Assembly: GCA_036389375.1 (NCBI GenBank)
Contig: DASVQA010000017.1
Coordinates: 1-22,389 of the forward strand
DNA from: QHXQ01 sp036389375
GTDB taxonomy: Bacteria > Acidobacteriota > Blastocatellia > Pyrinomonadales > Pyrinomonadaceae
DNA length: 22,389 nt
Direction of reading: 5' to 3'
Shown here: positions 8,299 to 15,597 of the stretch, piece by piece
Position numbering within the stretch: the first letter of the stretch is position 1
How the letters are laid out: each line of letters begins with the position of its first letter
The notes under the pieces: generated by a model
Databases searched by the model: none
The model's input: only the letters and a program-made list of their open reading frames with translations
What the model was told of the DNA's origin: nothing
Program-made: the position numbers and the translations under genes

Positions 8299-8805
8299 AT
8301 GGTGGACGCAGTTCAGGACGAGGCACTTTTAGATGTCTGGCACGAGACCTCTGTGCGCGTGCGCTATGCCGAGACGGATCGGATGGGCGTGGTCTATCAC
8401 GCAAATTACCTCATCTGGTTCGAGATCGGGCGCACAGAGTTCTGCCGCGCGCGCGGCTTCGCCTACCGCGAGATGGAGGAGGACGAATCTTCCTTCCTCG
8501 TTGTCGCCGAATCCTACTGCCGCTACAAAGCGCCCGCCTACTACGACGACGATCTGATCGTCCGCACGCACATCACCGAACTGCGCCGCCGTTCCGTCCG
8601 CTTCGGCTACGAGATCGTGCGCCCGGCGACCAATCAGGTCATCGCCGAGGGCGAAACCGGCCACGTCGTCACCGACGCGCAGGGGCGCGTCCGCTCCATG
8701 CCCGAACGCTACCGTCTGCTCCTCTCCGCCGTGCCCGAAGAGGACATACACTCTTCGCAACTCCCCACGCGCGCCGGCCGCGTGCCTGAAGACAGCGCAC
8801 CGTGA
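8299..8805 (+). CDS. Acyl-CoA thioesterase, hot-dog fold (YbgC/4-HBT type)
   Basis: A 168-aa protein of the YbgC/FadM/4-hydroxybenzoyl-CoA thioesterase group, and the only plus-strand gene of the window. The hallmark ETDRMGVVYHANYLIWFE (about residues 25-42) supplies the catalytic Asp27 and the conserved HANY. The later LIVRTHITELRRRSVRFGYE and TGHVV segments complete the hot-dog beta-sheet. It hydrolyses acyl-CoA thioesters; the chain preference cannot be read. The ATG at 8299 has a GGGAGA at a long spacing upstream. The last ~20 residues are an extra polar tail. It ends just before a bidirectional terminator shared with the convergent DUF2911 gene. Confidence 0.88.
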   Translation: MVDAVQDEALLDVWHETSVRVRYAETDRMGVVYHANYLIWFEIGRTEFCRARGFAYREMEEDESSFLVVAESYCRYKAPAYYDDDLIVRTHITELRRRSVRFGYEIVRPATNQVIAEGETGHVVTDAQGRVRSMPERYRLLLSAVPEEDIHSSQLPTRAGRVPEDSAP

Positions 8806-8830
8806 AGCAGCGCGGGCCTTAGCCAGTAAA

Positions 8831-8919
8831 CAATTAAAGCTAGACAGTAAGGCCGCCCATTGCACAGGCCCTTCGTGATACGACGAGGGACGCAACAACC
8901 AGCGGCCTTCTTTTAATTG
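8831..8919. terminator. Bidirectional terminator-like nested palindrome
   Basis: It lies between the convergent thioesterase (+) and DUF2911 (-) genes. Nested perfect arms CAATTAAA (8831-8838) with TTTAATTG (8912-8919), and AAGGCCGC (8849-8856) with GCGGCCTT (8902-8909), enclose a smaller inner hairpin. A/T-rich outer arms flank the GC-rich stem on both sides, as expected for a terminator working in both directions. Confidence 0.6.
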
Positions 8920-8929
8920 CCTGCTATGC

Positions 8930-9445
8930 TTACTTGACGCCGAACGTGCCCGTCAGCAGCGCCGTGCCCCAGTGGATTTTTATCTCGGCGTTGCCGCTCT
9001 TGTCGGCAAGCTCAACGACAAGCTGCTCGGCCGAGTCCGCCGCCTTCTCAAGCTTGAGCGGCGTTTCGGCGGCGAAACCTTCGCGCTGGGGCGGCGCGCC
9101 CCAGATGCCTGTCTTGGGATGAAAGGCGAGCGTCCAAGTGTCCGCGCCGGTCTTGCGTACCCAGAGCGTGTACTTGCCGGCCTTCAGTTCCGTGCCGCTC
9201 ACGACGAGCGTGCCGTCGGTGGTGATCTCGGTCGCCTCGTTCATGCCGAGCCGCCAGACCATGCCGGTCTGGGCCTGCGCCAGTAGGTCGCGCCCTTGCA
9301 GCCCCGGCCGGCCGTAACTGATTGACACCTTCTTGCCATTCACGGTCGCTTCGGCCGTGCCGCGTTTGCCGGCCGACTGCTGCGCGGCGCACGCAACGGC
9401 TAGGCCCAACACCAGCGCGGCGGTCAAAAGTTTTCGCAGACTCAT
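8930..9445 (-). CDS. DUF2911 domain exported protein
   Basis: A 171-aa protein with a short signal peptide ending ...LAVACAAQ; the Cys near residue 19 may make it a lipoprotein, though a clean lipobox is not certain. The mature part matches DUF2911: VSISYGRPGLQGRD, GMVWRLGMNEATEI, AGKYTLWV and TWTLAFHPKTGIWG. The function of the family is unknown. Three ATGs run in tandem at 9451, 9448 and 9445. The AAGGAG Shine-Dalgarno lies only 1 nt from the first and 7 nt from the third, so I choose 9445. The gene follows the ymdB-type gene by a few bases and is probably in its operon. Confidence 0.8.
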   Translation of the reverse strand: MSLRKLLTAALVLGLAVACAAQQSAGKRGTAEATVNGKKVSISYGRPGLQGRDLLAQAQTGMVWRLGMNEATEITTDGTLVVSGTELKAGKYTLWVRKTGADTWTLAFHPKTGIWGAPPQREGFAAETPLKLEKAADSAEQLVVELADKSGNAEIKIHWGTALLTGTFGVK

Positions 9446-9459
9446 CATCATTCTCCTTC

Positions 9460-10242
9460 TTAAGACTCGTGTGGTAATGACAGGCGCACGATGGAACGTG
9501 CGCGCCCCGTCTCTTCATCAATCTCTACGACGGCGGCGTTAATACGCACCCCGCCGGTCGAATGTTCAGCCCGGCGCGCGGTAACGGACGTAAAGCGCGC
9601 GAGCACGTCTTCCGCCTTCATGCCGATCACGCCCGCATGGCTGCCGGTCATACCGATGTCGGAGAGGTAGGCTGTGCCGCCGGGCAGGATCTGCTCGTCG
9701 GCTGTCTGCACGTGCGTATGCGTGCCCGTGACAGACGAGACGCGCCCGTCGAGGAAACGCCCCATCGCCATCTTCTCGGAGGTCGCCTCGGCGTGCATGT
9801 CCACGATCCGCACGCGCGCATCTACGGGAAGCGCGCGCACCGCTTCGTCCGCGCTGCGGAAGGGATCGTCGGCCGCGCCCATGAAGACGCGCCCGATGAA
9901 ATTCAGCACGGCGACGCGCACGCCGCCGACCTCGCCGAGCCACACACCTTTGCCCGGCGTGCCCGGCGGATAGTTTGCCGGGCGCAGCAGACGCGGCTGG
10001 CGCGCGATGTAATCAACCACCTCGCGCTTGTCGAAGATGTGATTGCCGGAGGTCATCACGTCAATCCCGGCGGCGAAGAGTTGCTCGGCGAGCGGCGGCG
10101 TGATGGAGAAACCGCCCGCGACGTTCTCCGCGTTCAGCACGGCCAAGTCAATGCGGTGCTGCTCGCGCAAGTCCTGTATGCGCTCAAGCACGGCCACGCG
10201 GCCGGGCCGCGCCACGACATCGCCGATGAGCAGAACTCTCAT
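9460..10242 (-). CDS. ymdB: TIGR00282/YmdB-family metallophosphoesterase
   Basis: A 260-aa protein of the YmdB/TIGR00282 calcineurin-like phosphoesterase family; in Bacillus YmdB is a 2',3'-cyclic-nucleotide phosphodiesterase. Metal-site motifs are visible in order: IGDVVARPGR (residues 6-15), LNAENVAGG, TSGNHIFDKRE, VDMHAEATSEK and GTHTHVQTADE, followed by GGTAYLSDIGMTG. I choose the ATG at 10242 (MRVLLIGD); a longer TTG-initiated frame to 10287 runs through a terminator hairpin. The start codon is unusual in having a T9 tract directly before it and no Shine-Dalgarno sequence. It sits immediately downstream of the putative 6S RNA terminator and just ahead of the DUF2911 gene. Confidence 0.88.
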   Translation of the reverse strand: MRVLLIGDVVARPGRVAVLERIQDLREQHRIDLAVLNAENVAGGFSITPPLAEQLFAAGIDVMTSGNHIFDKREVVDYIARQPRLLRPANYPPGTPGKGVWLGEVGGVRVAVLNFIGRVFMGAADDPFRSADEAVRALPVDARVRIVDMHAEATSEKMAMGRFLDGRVSSVTGTHTHVQTADEQILPGGTAYLSDIGMTGSHAGVIGMKAEDVLARFTSVTARRAEHSTGGVRINAAVVEIDEETGRARSIVRLSLPHES

Positions 10243-10330
10243 AAAAAAAAATAGAGTGACGAGCGACAGGCGACGAATGCCAAGCAAAGACTGAGCTTTA
10301 ACTTGTCACTCGTCACTTGTCACCCGTCAC
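10243..10330 (-). terminator. Intrinsic terminator made of heptamer inverted repeat
   Basis: On the minus strand, GTCAC-containing 7-bp units form two arms: 10310-10330 and 10254-10276, pairing at 17 of 21 positions with all differences transitions. A run of nine T (10243-10251) follows almost directly. This is a standard intrinsic terminator shape for the putative 6S RNA and zapA transcript. The T tract ends at the ymdB start codon. Confidence 0.7.
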
Positions 10331-10340
10331 TGAACTTGAT

Positions 10341-10549
10341 GGCAGAGGGAGATCCGCGTTGGCCGTTCCGATGCCGTAATTGAACCTGCACTCGACAGGT
10401 GGGTGACCTTTAATGAGCCGCCGCCTCTGGCAATCCTTAACGCTGAAGGATGGCACTGGCAAAAGCGGCATCGGTCTCCCGGGTTAACGGCGTTGGCTCA
10501 ATCATCGTAAATCGGTGACGAACCCCGCAGACCGAAATTCCCTCAGCCA
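10341..10549 (-). ncRNA. ssrS: Probable 6S RNA
   Basis: There is no reading frame here, but a strongly structured element of about 209 nt on the minus strand. Its ends pair: GGCUGAGGGA at the 5' end (10548-10539) with UCCCUCUGCC at the 3' end (10350-10341), 9 of 10 pairs. Further in, UCUGCG pairs with CGCGGA and GUUC with GAAC; then comes a large asymmetric unpaired region, and a perfect 9-bp helix CCGAUGCCG/CGGCAUCGG closing an apical part with small hairpins (AUCCUU/AAGGAU and ACCUG/CAGGU). This rod with a central bubble, the length, and the position directly downstream of zapA (where 6S RNA sits in many bacteria) point to 6S RNA, which binds RNA polymerase sigma-70 holoenzyme. Another structured RNA class is not excluded without a covariance-model search. 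Confidence 0.65.
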
Positions 10550-10555
10550 AGCGGG

Positions 10556-10564
10556 ATACTAGCA
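10556..10564 (-). promoter_or_regulatory. Extended -10 promoter of the putative 6S RNA
   Basis: The minus strand reads TGCTAGTAT (10564-10556): an extended -10 TGn plus TAGTAT. The predicted start is 10549-10548, 7-8 nt downstream, exactly where the closing stem of the RNA begins. There is no good -35 at 17 nt, as is usual for extended -10 promoters. Confidence 0.5.
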
Positions 10565-10568
10565 CAAA

Positions 10569-10659
10569 GCAGCGGGCAGCAGTTAGAGGGCAGAAGGCGG
10601 CAGGCAACTTGACAAAAACGCCGCTTTCTGACCTCTGACCGCTGATCTCTGACCTCTTT
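10569..10659. repeat. Heptamer-based intergenic inverted repeat (TGACCTC type)
   Basis: It lies between the zapA stop and the 6S promoter. The right arm contains TGACCTC, TGACCGC, TGATCTC, TGACCTC units in 7-bp phase (10629-10656). The left arm (10569-10603) carries imperfectly complementary CAGCGGG/CAGCAGT/TAGAGGG units. A run of T on the minus strand lies in the loop. It may weakly terminate or stabilise the zapA mRNA. Confidence 0.6.
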
Positions 10660-10661
10660 GC

Positions 10662-11027
10662 TCAGGTGAAAGCGACGTTGCTCTGGCTGGCGGTTGATTG
10701 CTCGGCGGGGCGGGCTTTAAGCAGGCGGTCGAGCATGTCGGCGCACTCGGCGCTGCGCGCGGCCAGTTGCGAATCGGCCTGTTCGTGCAAGCGCCGGAGG
10801 CGGTGCAATTCGTCGGCAATGTGGAGCGCGGCGAGGATGGCGACCTTGAGCGAATCAACCGTGAGCGTGCCCGAGGAGATTTCGCGCATGCGGCGGTCAA
10901 CAAACTCGGCGAGTTGCGTAACGTATTCGCTGTCGCCGTCGGAACGGATATTGTAGATCTGATTGTAAATCTCAACCCGGATGGTCGGCGTGCTTGATTG
11001 ATCTCCGGGCGGTTTGATGGCACTCAT
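10662..11027 (-). CDS. zapA: Cell division protein ZapA
   Basis: A 121-aa ZapA family protein; ZapA binds FtsZ and promotes Z-ring bundling in the cytoplasm at midcell. The signature is RVEIYNQIYNIRSDGD (about residues 17-32), then VTQLAEFVDRRMREI and VAILAALHIADELHRL, followed by the C-terminal coiled coil. The length is normal, with an extra polar tail. The ATG is 21 nt after the stop of the ZapB-like gene, so the two FtsZ-associated genes are cotranscribed. The putative 6S RNA follows, matching the known zapA-6S neighbourhood. Confidence 0.88.
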   Translation of the reverse strand: MSAIKPPGDQSSTPTIRVEIYNQIYNIRSDGDSEYVTQLAEFVDRRMREISSGTLTVDSLKVAILAALHIADELHRLRRLHEQADSQLAARSAECADMLDRLLKARPAEQSTASQSNVAFT

Positions 11028-11048
11028 CGTTGATTAAAACCCCGTCGC

Positions 11049-11330
11049 TTATCTGCGCATCGCTTCGACCATTTCGGGATCGAGCACGGCAATGGCGTCG
11101 AGCATGGCTTCGACCTTGAGCCGGATCGTGTCGCGCTCAGCGAGCAACCGCTCGACCTGCGTTTCGAGCCTGTCCTTCTCTTCGAGCAGCAGGCCCAACT
11201 CGCGCCGGGTCGTCGTGACCTCGTGCTCCAGACTCGCCTTCTCCTGCCGCAGAGTCTTGGTTAGCTCGATGGTGCGATAAATTTTATCTTCCAGGTGGGA
11301 AAACTTCTCAAGTCCGGTCAGTCCGACCAT
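11049..11330 (-). CDS. ZapB-like coiled-coil protein
   Basis: A 93-aa, almost entirely coiled-coil protein: heptads of Leu/Ile with charged residues run from about residue 8 (FSHLEDKIYRTIELTKTLR) to 75 (ERDTIRLKVEAMLDAIAVLD). Its size, its coiled coil and its position directly upstream of zapA suggest a ZapB-type Z-ring factor. Sequence alone does not prove homology, since short coiled coils look alike. A general cell-division coiled-coil protein is the safe call. Confidence 0.65.
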   Translation of the reverse strand: MVGLTGLEKFSHLEDKIYRTIELTKTLRQEKASLEHEVTTTRRELGLLLEEKDRLETQVERLLAERDTIRLKVEAMLDAIAVLDPEMVEAMRR

Positions 11331-11410
11331 CGCAAGTGTCCTCGCCGAGAGCAGCTCAAAAACGCCGCCCGATTATGCGCCCGCGCGGCGGCGAGCGCAA
11401 GAGTGAAAAT

Positions 11411-11499
11411 GCAAAGGTCAGCGGTTAGAGGTCAGAGGTTAGAGATCAGTCGCAGAAAAAGTTTTGCCTGACCTCTAACCTCTAACCGCTGACCTCTGC
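11411..11499. repeat. Heptamer-based intergenic inverted repeat (GGTTAGA/TGACCTC)
   Basis: This is the clearest member of the family. Left arm 11411-11449 contains GGTCAGC, GGTTAGA, GGTCAGA, GGTTAGA, GATCAG. Right arm 11468-11499 is its reverse complement, four units long (CTGACCTCTAACCTCTAACC...). A 17-nt stretch, GGTCAGCGGTTAGAGGT, is perfectly shared. The loop is A-rich. It lies right after the pheT stop and ahead of the ZapB-like gene; no T tract follows the 3' arm on the minus strand. Confidence 0.8.
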
Positions 11500-11500
11500 G

Positions 11501-13636
11501 CTACCGTTGTTGTGCGCCGAACTGATGGGTGAGCGCGTGGACGATCTGCGCGTGCAGCGCGTCCACTTCTTCATCGCGCAGGGTGCGGTCGGGCGCGCGG
11601 TATTCGATGCGCAGCGTCAACGAACGCTTGCCTTCGGGCAGCTTCTCGCCTTCGTACACGTCAACCAGTTCGATGCCCTGACAGTAGTCTAACTGCAAGG
11701 CGAGCGCGGCGCGACGCAGTTCGGCGAACGTCACGCGCCGGTCAACGAGCAGCGACACGTCGCGCACGACCGAGGGAAAGCGCGGCAGCGGCGCATAGCG
11801 CGTGGGCGCGGCCGCCGCCGCCAGCAGCGCGCTGAAATCCAACTCCGCGACATAGACGGGCTGGCGAAATTTGTACGCGCCCGCAAGCTCGTCCGCGAGC
11901 CGGCCGAGCGTGCCGATCATCTGCCCGCCGAGCGACACCGCTGCGGTCTGACCCGCGCGCAGATGCCGAACTTCAGCCGGTGCGAACTCGACCGCGCCGA
12001 CTTGCATTGCATCGAGCGCCGCTTCGAGCGCGCCTTTAAGATCGTAGAAATCAACCTCGCGCGTCGTGCCCGCGCGCCCCGCTTCGCGCAAGCCGCCCGT
12101 AGCGACCAGCGCGAACGCATCACGCTCGAAGGGCCGTTCTTCGCTCGCGCCGCGCGCCGCAAAGACGCGTCCCGTCTCGAAGAGGCTCACGTCGCGCGTG
12201 CCATGATTGAAGTTGTGGCGCACGTTGGCGAGCAGACCGGGCAGCAGCGTCGGGCGCATGCGCGTCGCGCCTTCGACGATCGGGTTGGCGAGCGTCACGA
12301 ACGGGTCTGCGCCCTCTTTGCCGCGCGCCGCGAGCACAGGCAGCAACTCGAACTGCGCGTCGTGCGCGGCCTCGATGAAGCTGTAGTTAATCGCCTCGGC
12401 GTAGCCGCACGCGGCGAGCGCATGGCGCGCGCCCCGGCGGCGGTCTTCGTGCGCGCGATACTCGCCCACCGCGTTGGCCACCGGCAGCGCATCTTCGACG
12501 TGCTCAAAGCCGTAGTGGCGGCCGACCTCTTCGATCACGTCCTCTTCCAGCTTGATGTCCGTGCGCCACGTCGGGCTGACGAGATTGAGAGTGGCGCTGA
12601 CCGCCAACGCGTTTTCATCAATGGCGTGGGCGTGTGTCTGCGCTCCGTCGCCGCCGCCCGCGCTGAGCGTGAAGCCAAGCCCCTTGAGAATGCGCAGCGC
12701 CGCCGGCGGTTCGACGGGCAGACCCGTCAACGCCCTGACGCGGTTCAGGCGCAGGCGGACGACGTGCGGCGCGGGGCGTTGCGGATAAACGTCGAGCGCG
12801 TCGGCGGTCGCCGCGCCGCCTGCGAGCGCGCAGATGAGCGCGACGCAGCGCGCCTGTGCGCGCACGACGCCCTCGTAGTCAGTGCCGCGCTCGAAGCGAT
12901 CCGACGCGTCGGTCTGCATGCCGAGCGTGCGCGCCGTGTAGCGGACGGCCGCCGGGCTGAAATAGGCGCTCTCGATCAGCACGTCGCGTGTGCTATCGGA
13001 AATCTCTGAGTCCGCGCCGCCCATCACGCCCGCGAGCGCGACGGGGCGCGCGGCGTCGGCGATGACCAGCATCTCCGGATCAAGTTTGCGCTCAACGCCG
13101 TCGAGCGTCCTTAAAGTCTCGCCCGCGTCGGCGCGGCGCACGACGATGCGCCGCTCGGCCAGCCGCTCAAGATCGAAGGCGTGTAAGGGCTGCCCGGTTT
13201 CGAGCATGACGTAGTTCGTAATGTCGGCAATGTTATTAACGGGTCGCTGCCCGACCGCCAGCAGACGATCCGCCAGCCATTGCGGCGACGGCCCGACGCG
13301 TACGCCACGCACGACGCGCGCCGCGTAACGCGGGCACAGGTCGGGGTCGGCGATCTCGACGGCCGTAAAACTTTCGGTGCGGCCTTCAATCTGCGCGGGC
13401 GTCGTGTCGGGCAGGTTGAGCGGCACGTCCGCCAGCACGCTCACCTCGCGCGCCACGCCTATGTGCGACAGCAGATCGGCGCGGTTCGACAAGACCGCGA
13501 CTTCAAGCACGTAGTCGTCGCCCGCCGCGTGCAGCGCATCAATCTCAAGCCCGCGCATGGTCATGCGCTCGCGCAAAGCCTGCGGCGAGAGTTCGACCGC
13601 AACCAGTTCGCGCAGCCAGTTGTAACTAATGTTCAT
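11501..13636 (-). CDS. pheT: Phenylalanine-tRNA ligase beta subunit (short form)
   Basis: A 711-aa PheRS beta subunit, partner of PheS in the alpha2-beta2 enzyme that charges tRNA-Phe. The start is ATG 13636 (MNISYNWLRELV), the usual N-terminus; the upstream TTG/ATG extension reads the spacer. B3/B4 editing regions (DLCPRYAARVVRGVRVGPSP, DITNYVMLETGQPLHAFD), B5 and the catalytic-like core follow. The C-terminal FDX-ACB domain is intact (PRFPSVVRDVSLLVD, ERLGL-less tail ending at residue 711). MRGLEIDAL runs directly into VLEVAVLSNRADLLSHIG, so the EMAP/OB tRNA-binding domain (around residues 39-150 in E. coli PheT) is absent. No frameshift is seen there. It follows pheS closely on the same strand. 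Confidence 0.93.
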   Translation of the reverse strand: MNISYNWLRELVAVELSPQALRERMTMRGLEIDALHAAGDDYVLEVAVLSNRADLLSHIGVAREVSVLADVPLNLPDTTPAQIEGRTESFTAVEIADPDLCPRYAARVVRGVRVGPSPQWLADRLLAVGQRPVNNIADITNYVMLETGQPLHAFDLERLAERRIVVRRADAGETLRTLDGVERKLDPEMLVIADAARPVALAGVMGGADSEISDSTRDVLIESAYFSPAAVRYTARTLGMQTDASDRFERGTDYEGVVRAQARCVALICALAGGAATADALDVYPQRPAPHVVRLRLNRVRALTGLPVEPPAALRILKGLGFTLSAGGGDGAQTHAHAIDENALAVSATLNLVSPTWRTDIKLEEDVIEEVGRHYGFEHVEDALPVANAVGEYRAHEDRRRGARHALAACGYAEAINYSFIEAAHDAQFELLPVLAARGKEGADPFVTLANPIVEGATRMRPTLLPGLLANVRHNFNHGTRDVSLFETGRVFAARGASEERPFERDAFALVATGGLREAGRAGTTREVDFYDLKGALEAALDAMQVGAVEFAPAEVRHLRAGQTAAVSLGGQMIGTLGRLADELAGAYKFRQPVYVAELDFSALLAAAAAPTRYAPLPRFPSVVRDVSLLVDRRVTFAELRRAALALQLDYCQGIELVDVYEGEKLPEGKRSLTLRIEYRAPDRTLRDEEVDALHAQIVHALTHQFGAQQR

Positions 13637-13720
13637 AAGCCAGTAAGCAGGAGCGATAGGCAGTCGTCGCAGTTCAGGGTGCAACTGGCCGCCGCCTGAT
13701 CGCCCGCCGCTTGATTCGCG

Positions 13721-14791
13721 TCAATCGAACTGCTCTAAAAACCGCACGTCGTTCTCGAAGAGGAGACGTATGTCGTCGAGTTCGTAGAGCAGGATGCACA
13801 TACGGTCTATGCCGAAGCCGAAGGCGAAGCCGGAGAACTCTTCGGAGTCAATGCCGACGGCGCGTAGCACGTGTGGATGTACCATGCCTGAACCGCCCAA
13901 CTCGATCCAGCCGGAGTGCTTGCAGAGCGGACAGCCCGCGCCGCCGCACTTGAAGCAGGAGAAATCGAACTCGGCGCTCGGTTCGGTAAATGGAAAATAG
14001 GAGGGCCGGAAGCGCGTGCGTGTTTCCGGCCCGAACACGCGGCGCAGGAACTCCGTGACCGTGCCCTTCAAGTGCGCCATAGAGATGCCGCGATCCACGA
14101 GCAGCCCTTCGATCTGGAAGAACATCGGGTTGTGCGTCGCGTCCGGCGTGTCGCGGCGAAAGACGCGGCCGGGCGCGACGACGCGCAGCGGCGGGCGGCG
14201 ACGCTGCATCGCGTGAATCTGCACGGTCGAAGTCTGCGAGCGGAGCGCGAAGCCTTCGGTCGTGTAGAACGTGTCCTGCACGGAGCGCGCCGGGTGCGTG
14301 GACGGAATGTTCAGCGCCTCGAAGTTGTAGAAGTCGTTTTCGATCTCCGGCCCGTCTTCGACCGCGTAGCCCATCGAGACGAACACGTCTTCGAGTCGCT
14401 GCCGCACAAGATTGATCGGGTGCATGCGCCCGCGCCGCACGCGCCGGCCCGGCCGCGTCACGTCCAAACGCTCGCGCTCCACGCGCAAACGCGCCGCGTA
14501 CTCTTCGAGCGCCGCCTCGACCGCCGCCACCTCCGCCGCGATGTGCGCTTCGATCTGCTGCACCTGCTGGGCAAAGGCCGCGCGTTCTTCCGCTGCGACC
14601 CGCCCGATCATCTTTTTGAGCGCGGCCAGTTGACTCTTCTTGCCCGTGTGCCGCGTGCGCAGGTCGCTTAACTCGCGCAACGCCGCCTCGGCCGCGCCGA
14701 GTGGCAACCCGTCGAAGCCCGCGCCACGAAAACGCGCGAAGCGTCCGAACTCTTGCTCGAACGCTTCGCGGACTGCGCTAACTTGTTCCAT
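13721..14791 (-). CDS. pheS: Phenylalanine-tRNA ligase alpha subunit
   Basis: A 356-aa catalytic alpha subunit of PheRS. I choose ATG 14791 (MEQVSAVREAF); a TTG-initiated frame five residues longer lies in the spacer repeat. The N-terminal coiled-coil arm (about residues 1-100) binds tRNA. The class II core has motif 1 around MGYAVEDGPEIENDFYNFE, motif 2 GRVFRRDTPDATHNPMFFQI and motif 3 GFAFGFGIDRMCILLY. A CxxC...CxxC segment (CFKCGGAGCPLC) precedes WIELGGSGMVHP, as in many bacterial PheS. It lies between rplT and pheT in the conserved translation cluster. Confidence 0.95.
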   Translation of the reverse strand: MEQVSAVREAFEQEFGRFARFRGAGFDGLPLGAAEAALRELSDLRTRHTGKKSQLAALKKMIGRVAAEERAAFAQQVQQIEAHIAAEVAAVEAALEEYAARLRVERERLDVTRPGRRVRRGRMHPINLVRQRLEDVFVSMGYAVEDGPEIENDFYNFEALNIPSTHPARSVQDTFYTTEGFALRSQTSTVQIHAMQRRRPPLRVVAPGRVFRRDTPDATHNPMFFQIEGLLVDRGISMAHLKGTVTEFLRRVFGPETRTRFRPSYFPFTEPSAEFDFSCFKCGGAGCPLCKHSGWIELGGSGMVHPHVLRAVGIDSEEFSGFAFGFGIDRMCILLYELDDIRLLFENDVRFLEQFD

Positions 14792-14796
14792 CAATC

Positions 14797-14880
14797 CAAT
14801 GTCCAAAGGCTAAGGGCCAAAGCTGTTGCCCAAAGTCCGATGCTGCTTTTAAGCCCGGACGCTGGCATACAGCTTTGGAC
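14797..14880. repeat. Heptamer-based intergenic inverted repeat (CCAAAG type)
   Basis: GTCCAAA/GGCTAAG/GGCCAAA units start at 14801; CCAAAGCTGT (14817-14826) pairs perfectly with ACAGCTTTGG (14869-14878), with inner GTCCG/CGGAC pairing. It occupies the rplT-pheS spacer. It could modulate readthrough from rplT to pheS, but no U-rich tail or Phe-rich leader peptide is seen. Confidence 0.6.
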
Positions 14881-14887
14881 TTCGGTT

Positions 14888-15265
14888 TTACGCGGCCGCC
14901 GGTTGTGCGCTGCCGAGCGCGTTCTTCGCCTGCCCGGCCAGATCGGCGAAGGCATCGGGCGCGTTGACGGCCAAATCGGCCAGCACTTTGCGGTCTAGCT
15001 CGATGCCGGCGGTTTTCAGGCCGTGCATGAACTGTGAATAGTTCAAGCCGTTGAGCCGGGCCGCCGCGCCGATGCGCACGATCCAGAGCGAGCGGAAGTC
15101 GCGTTTCTTGAGCTTGCGCCCCGTGTAGGCGAAGTTCAACCCGCGCTCGACCGACTCTTTGGCCGAGCGATAGAGCTTCGACTTCGTGCCGCGATAGCCC
15201 TTCGCTAACTTTAGAATTTTCTTGCGCCGTTCTGTGCGCTTATTACCACGTTTTGCCCGAGGCAT
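14888..15265 (-). CDS. rplT: 50S ribosomal protein L20
   Basis: A 125-aa ribosomal protein L20: MPRAKRGNKRTERRKKILKL, KGYRGTKSKLYRSAKESVER and the core FRSLWIVRIGAAARLNGLNYSQFM are diagnostic. It is an early assembly protein that binds 23S rRNA. The C-terminus carries a short Ala-rich extension. It belongs to the infC-rpmI-rplT operon, where L20 autoregulates translation in E. coli and Bacillus; no L20-binding mimic could be identified by eye here. Confidence 0.97.
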   Translation of the reverse strand: MPRAKRGNKRTERRKKILKLAKGYRGTKSKLYRSAKESVERGLNFAYTGRKLKKRDFRSLWIVRIGAAARLNGLNYSQFMHGLKTAGIELDRKVLADLAVNAPDAFADLAGQAKNALGSAQPAAA

Positions 15266-15373
15266 AACGATCTCCTCCTCTCAAAAATGCGGGACGCGGA
15301 AAATGACGAACGATGAATGAAACCCTGTGCAGCAATTACTGCATCACGCCGCCTTCATCCTGCCAATCAATGC

Positions 15374-15577
15374 TTAGCTGCGCCCGTAGGGCAGCATGTT
15401 CTTCACGCGCTCCATGTCCGACTCCGACACGAGCGTGTCTATGTCGAGATTGCGCTTCCGTTTGTGCGTCTTTTTCGTCAGGATGTGGCGCGCGTGCGAA
15501 TGCCCGCGCTTGACCTTGCCGTTCGCGGTCGTGCGGAAACGCTTCGCCGCGCCCTTGTGCGTTTTCAGTTTAGGCAT
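15374..15577 (-). CDS. rpmI: 50S ribosomal protein L35
   Basis: A 67-aa L35: MPKLKTHKGAAKRFRTTANG, then VKRGHSHARHILTKKTHKRK and the tail NLDIDTLVSESDMERVKNML. The length is normal. It lies between infC and rplT in the standard order, about 76 nt downstream of infC across a hairpin and about 108 nt upstream of rplT. Confidence 0.97.
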   Translation of the reverse strand: MPKLKTHKGAAKRFRTTANGKVKRGHSHARHILTKKTHKRKRNLDIDTLVSESDMERVKNMLPYGRS

Positions 15578-15597
15578 AATGACTCCTTAAAAGAGAG

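Noticed and set aside
10243..10287. TTG-initiated extension of ymdB
   Set aside because: It reads through the terminator stem and T tract; MRVLLIGD is the family N-terminus.
10341..10549. Riboswitch (cobalamin or TPP) instead of 6S RNA
   Set aside because: CGGGAGACC and GCCAGTGCC faintly resemble B12 elements but are in the wrong order; TPP core sequences are absent.
11411..11499. CRISPR-like array
   Set aside because: Units are 7 bp, directly adjacent and arranged as inverted arms; there are no 20-50 nt repeats with unique spacers and no cas genes.
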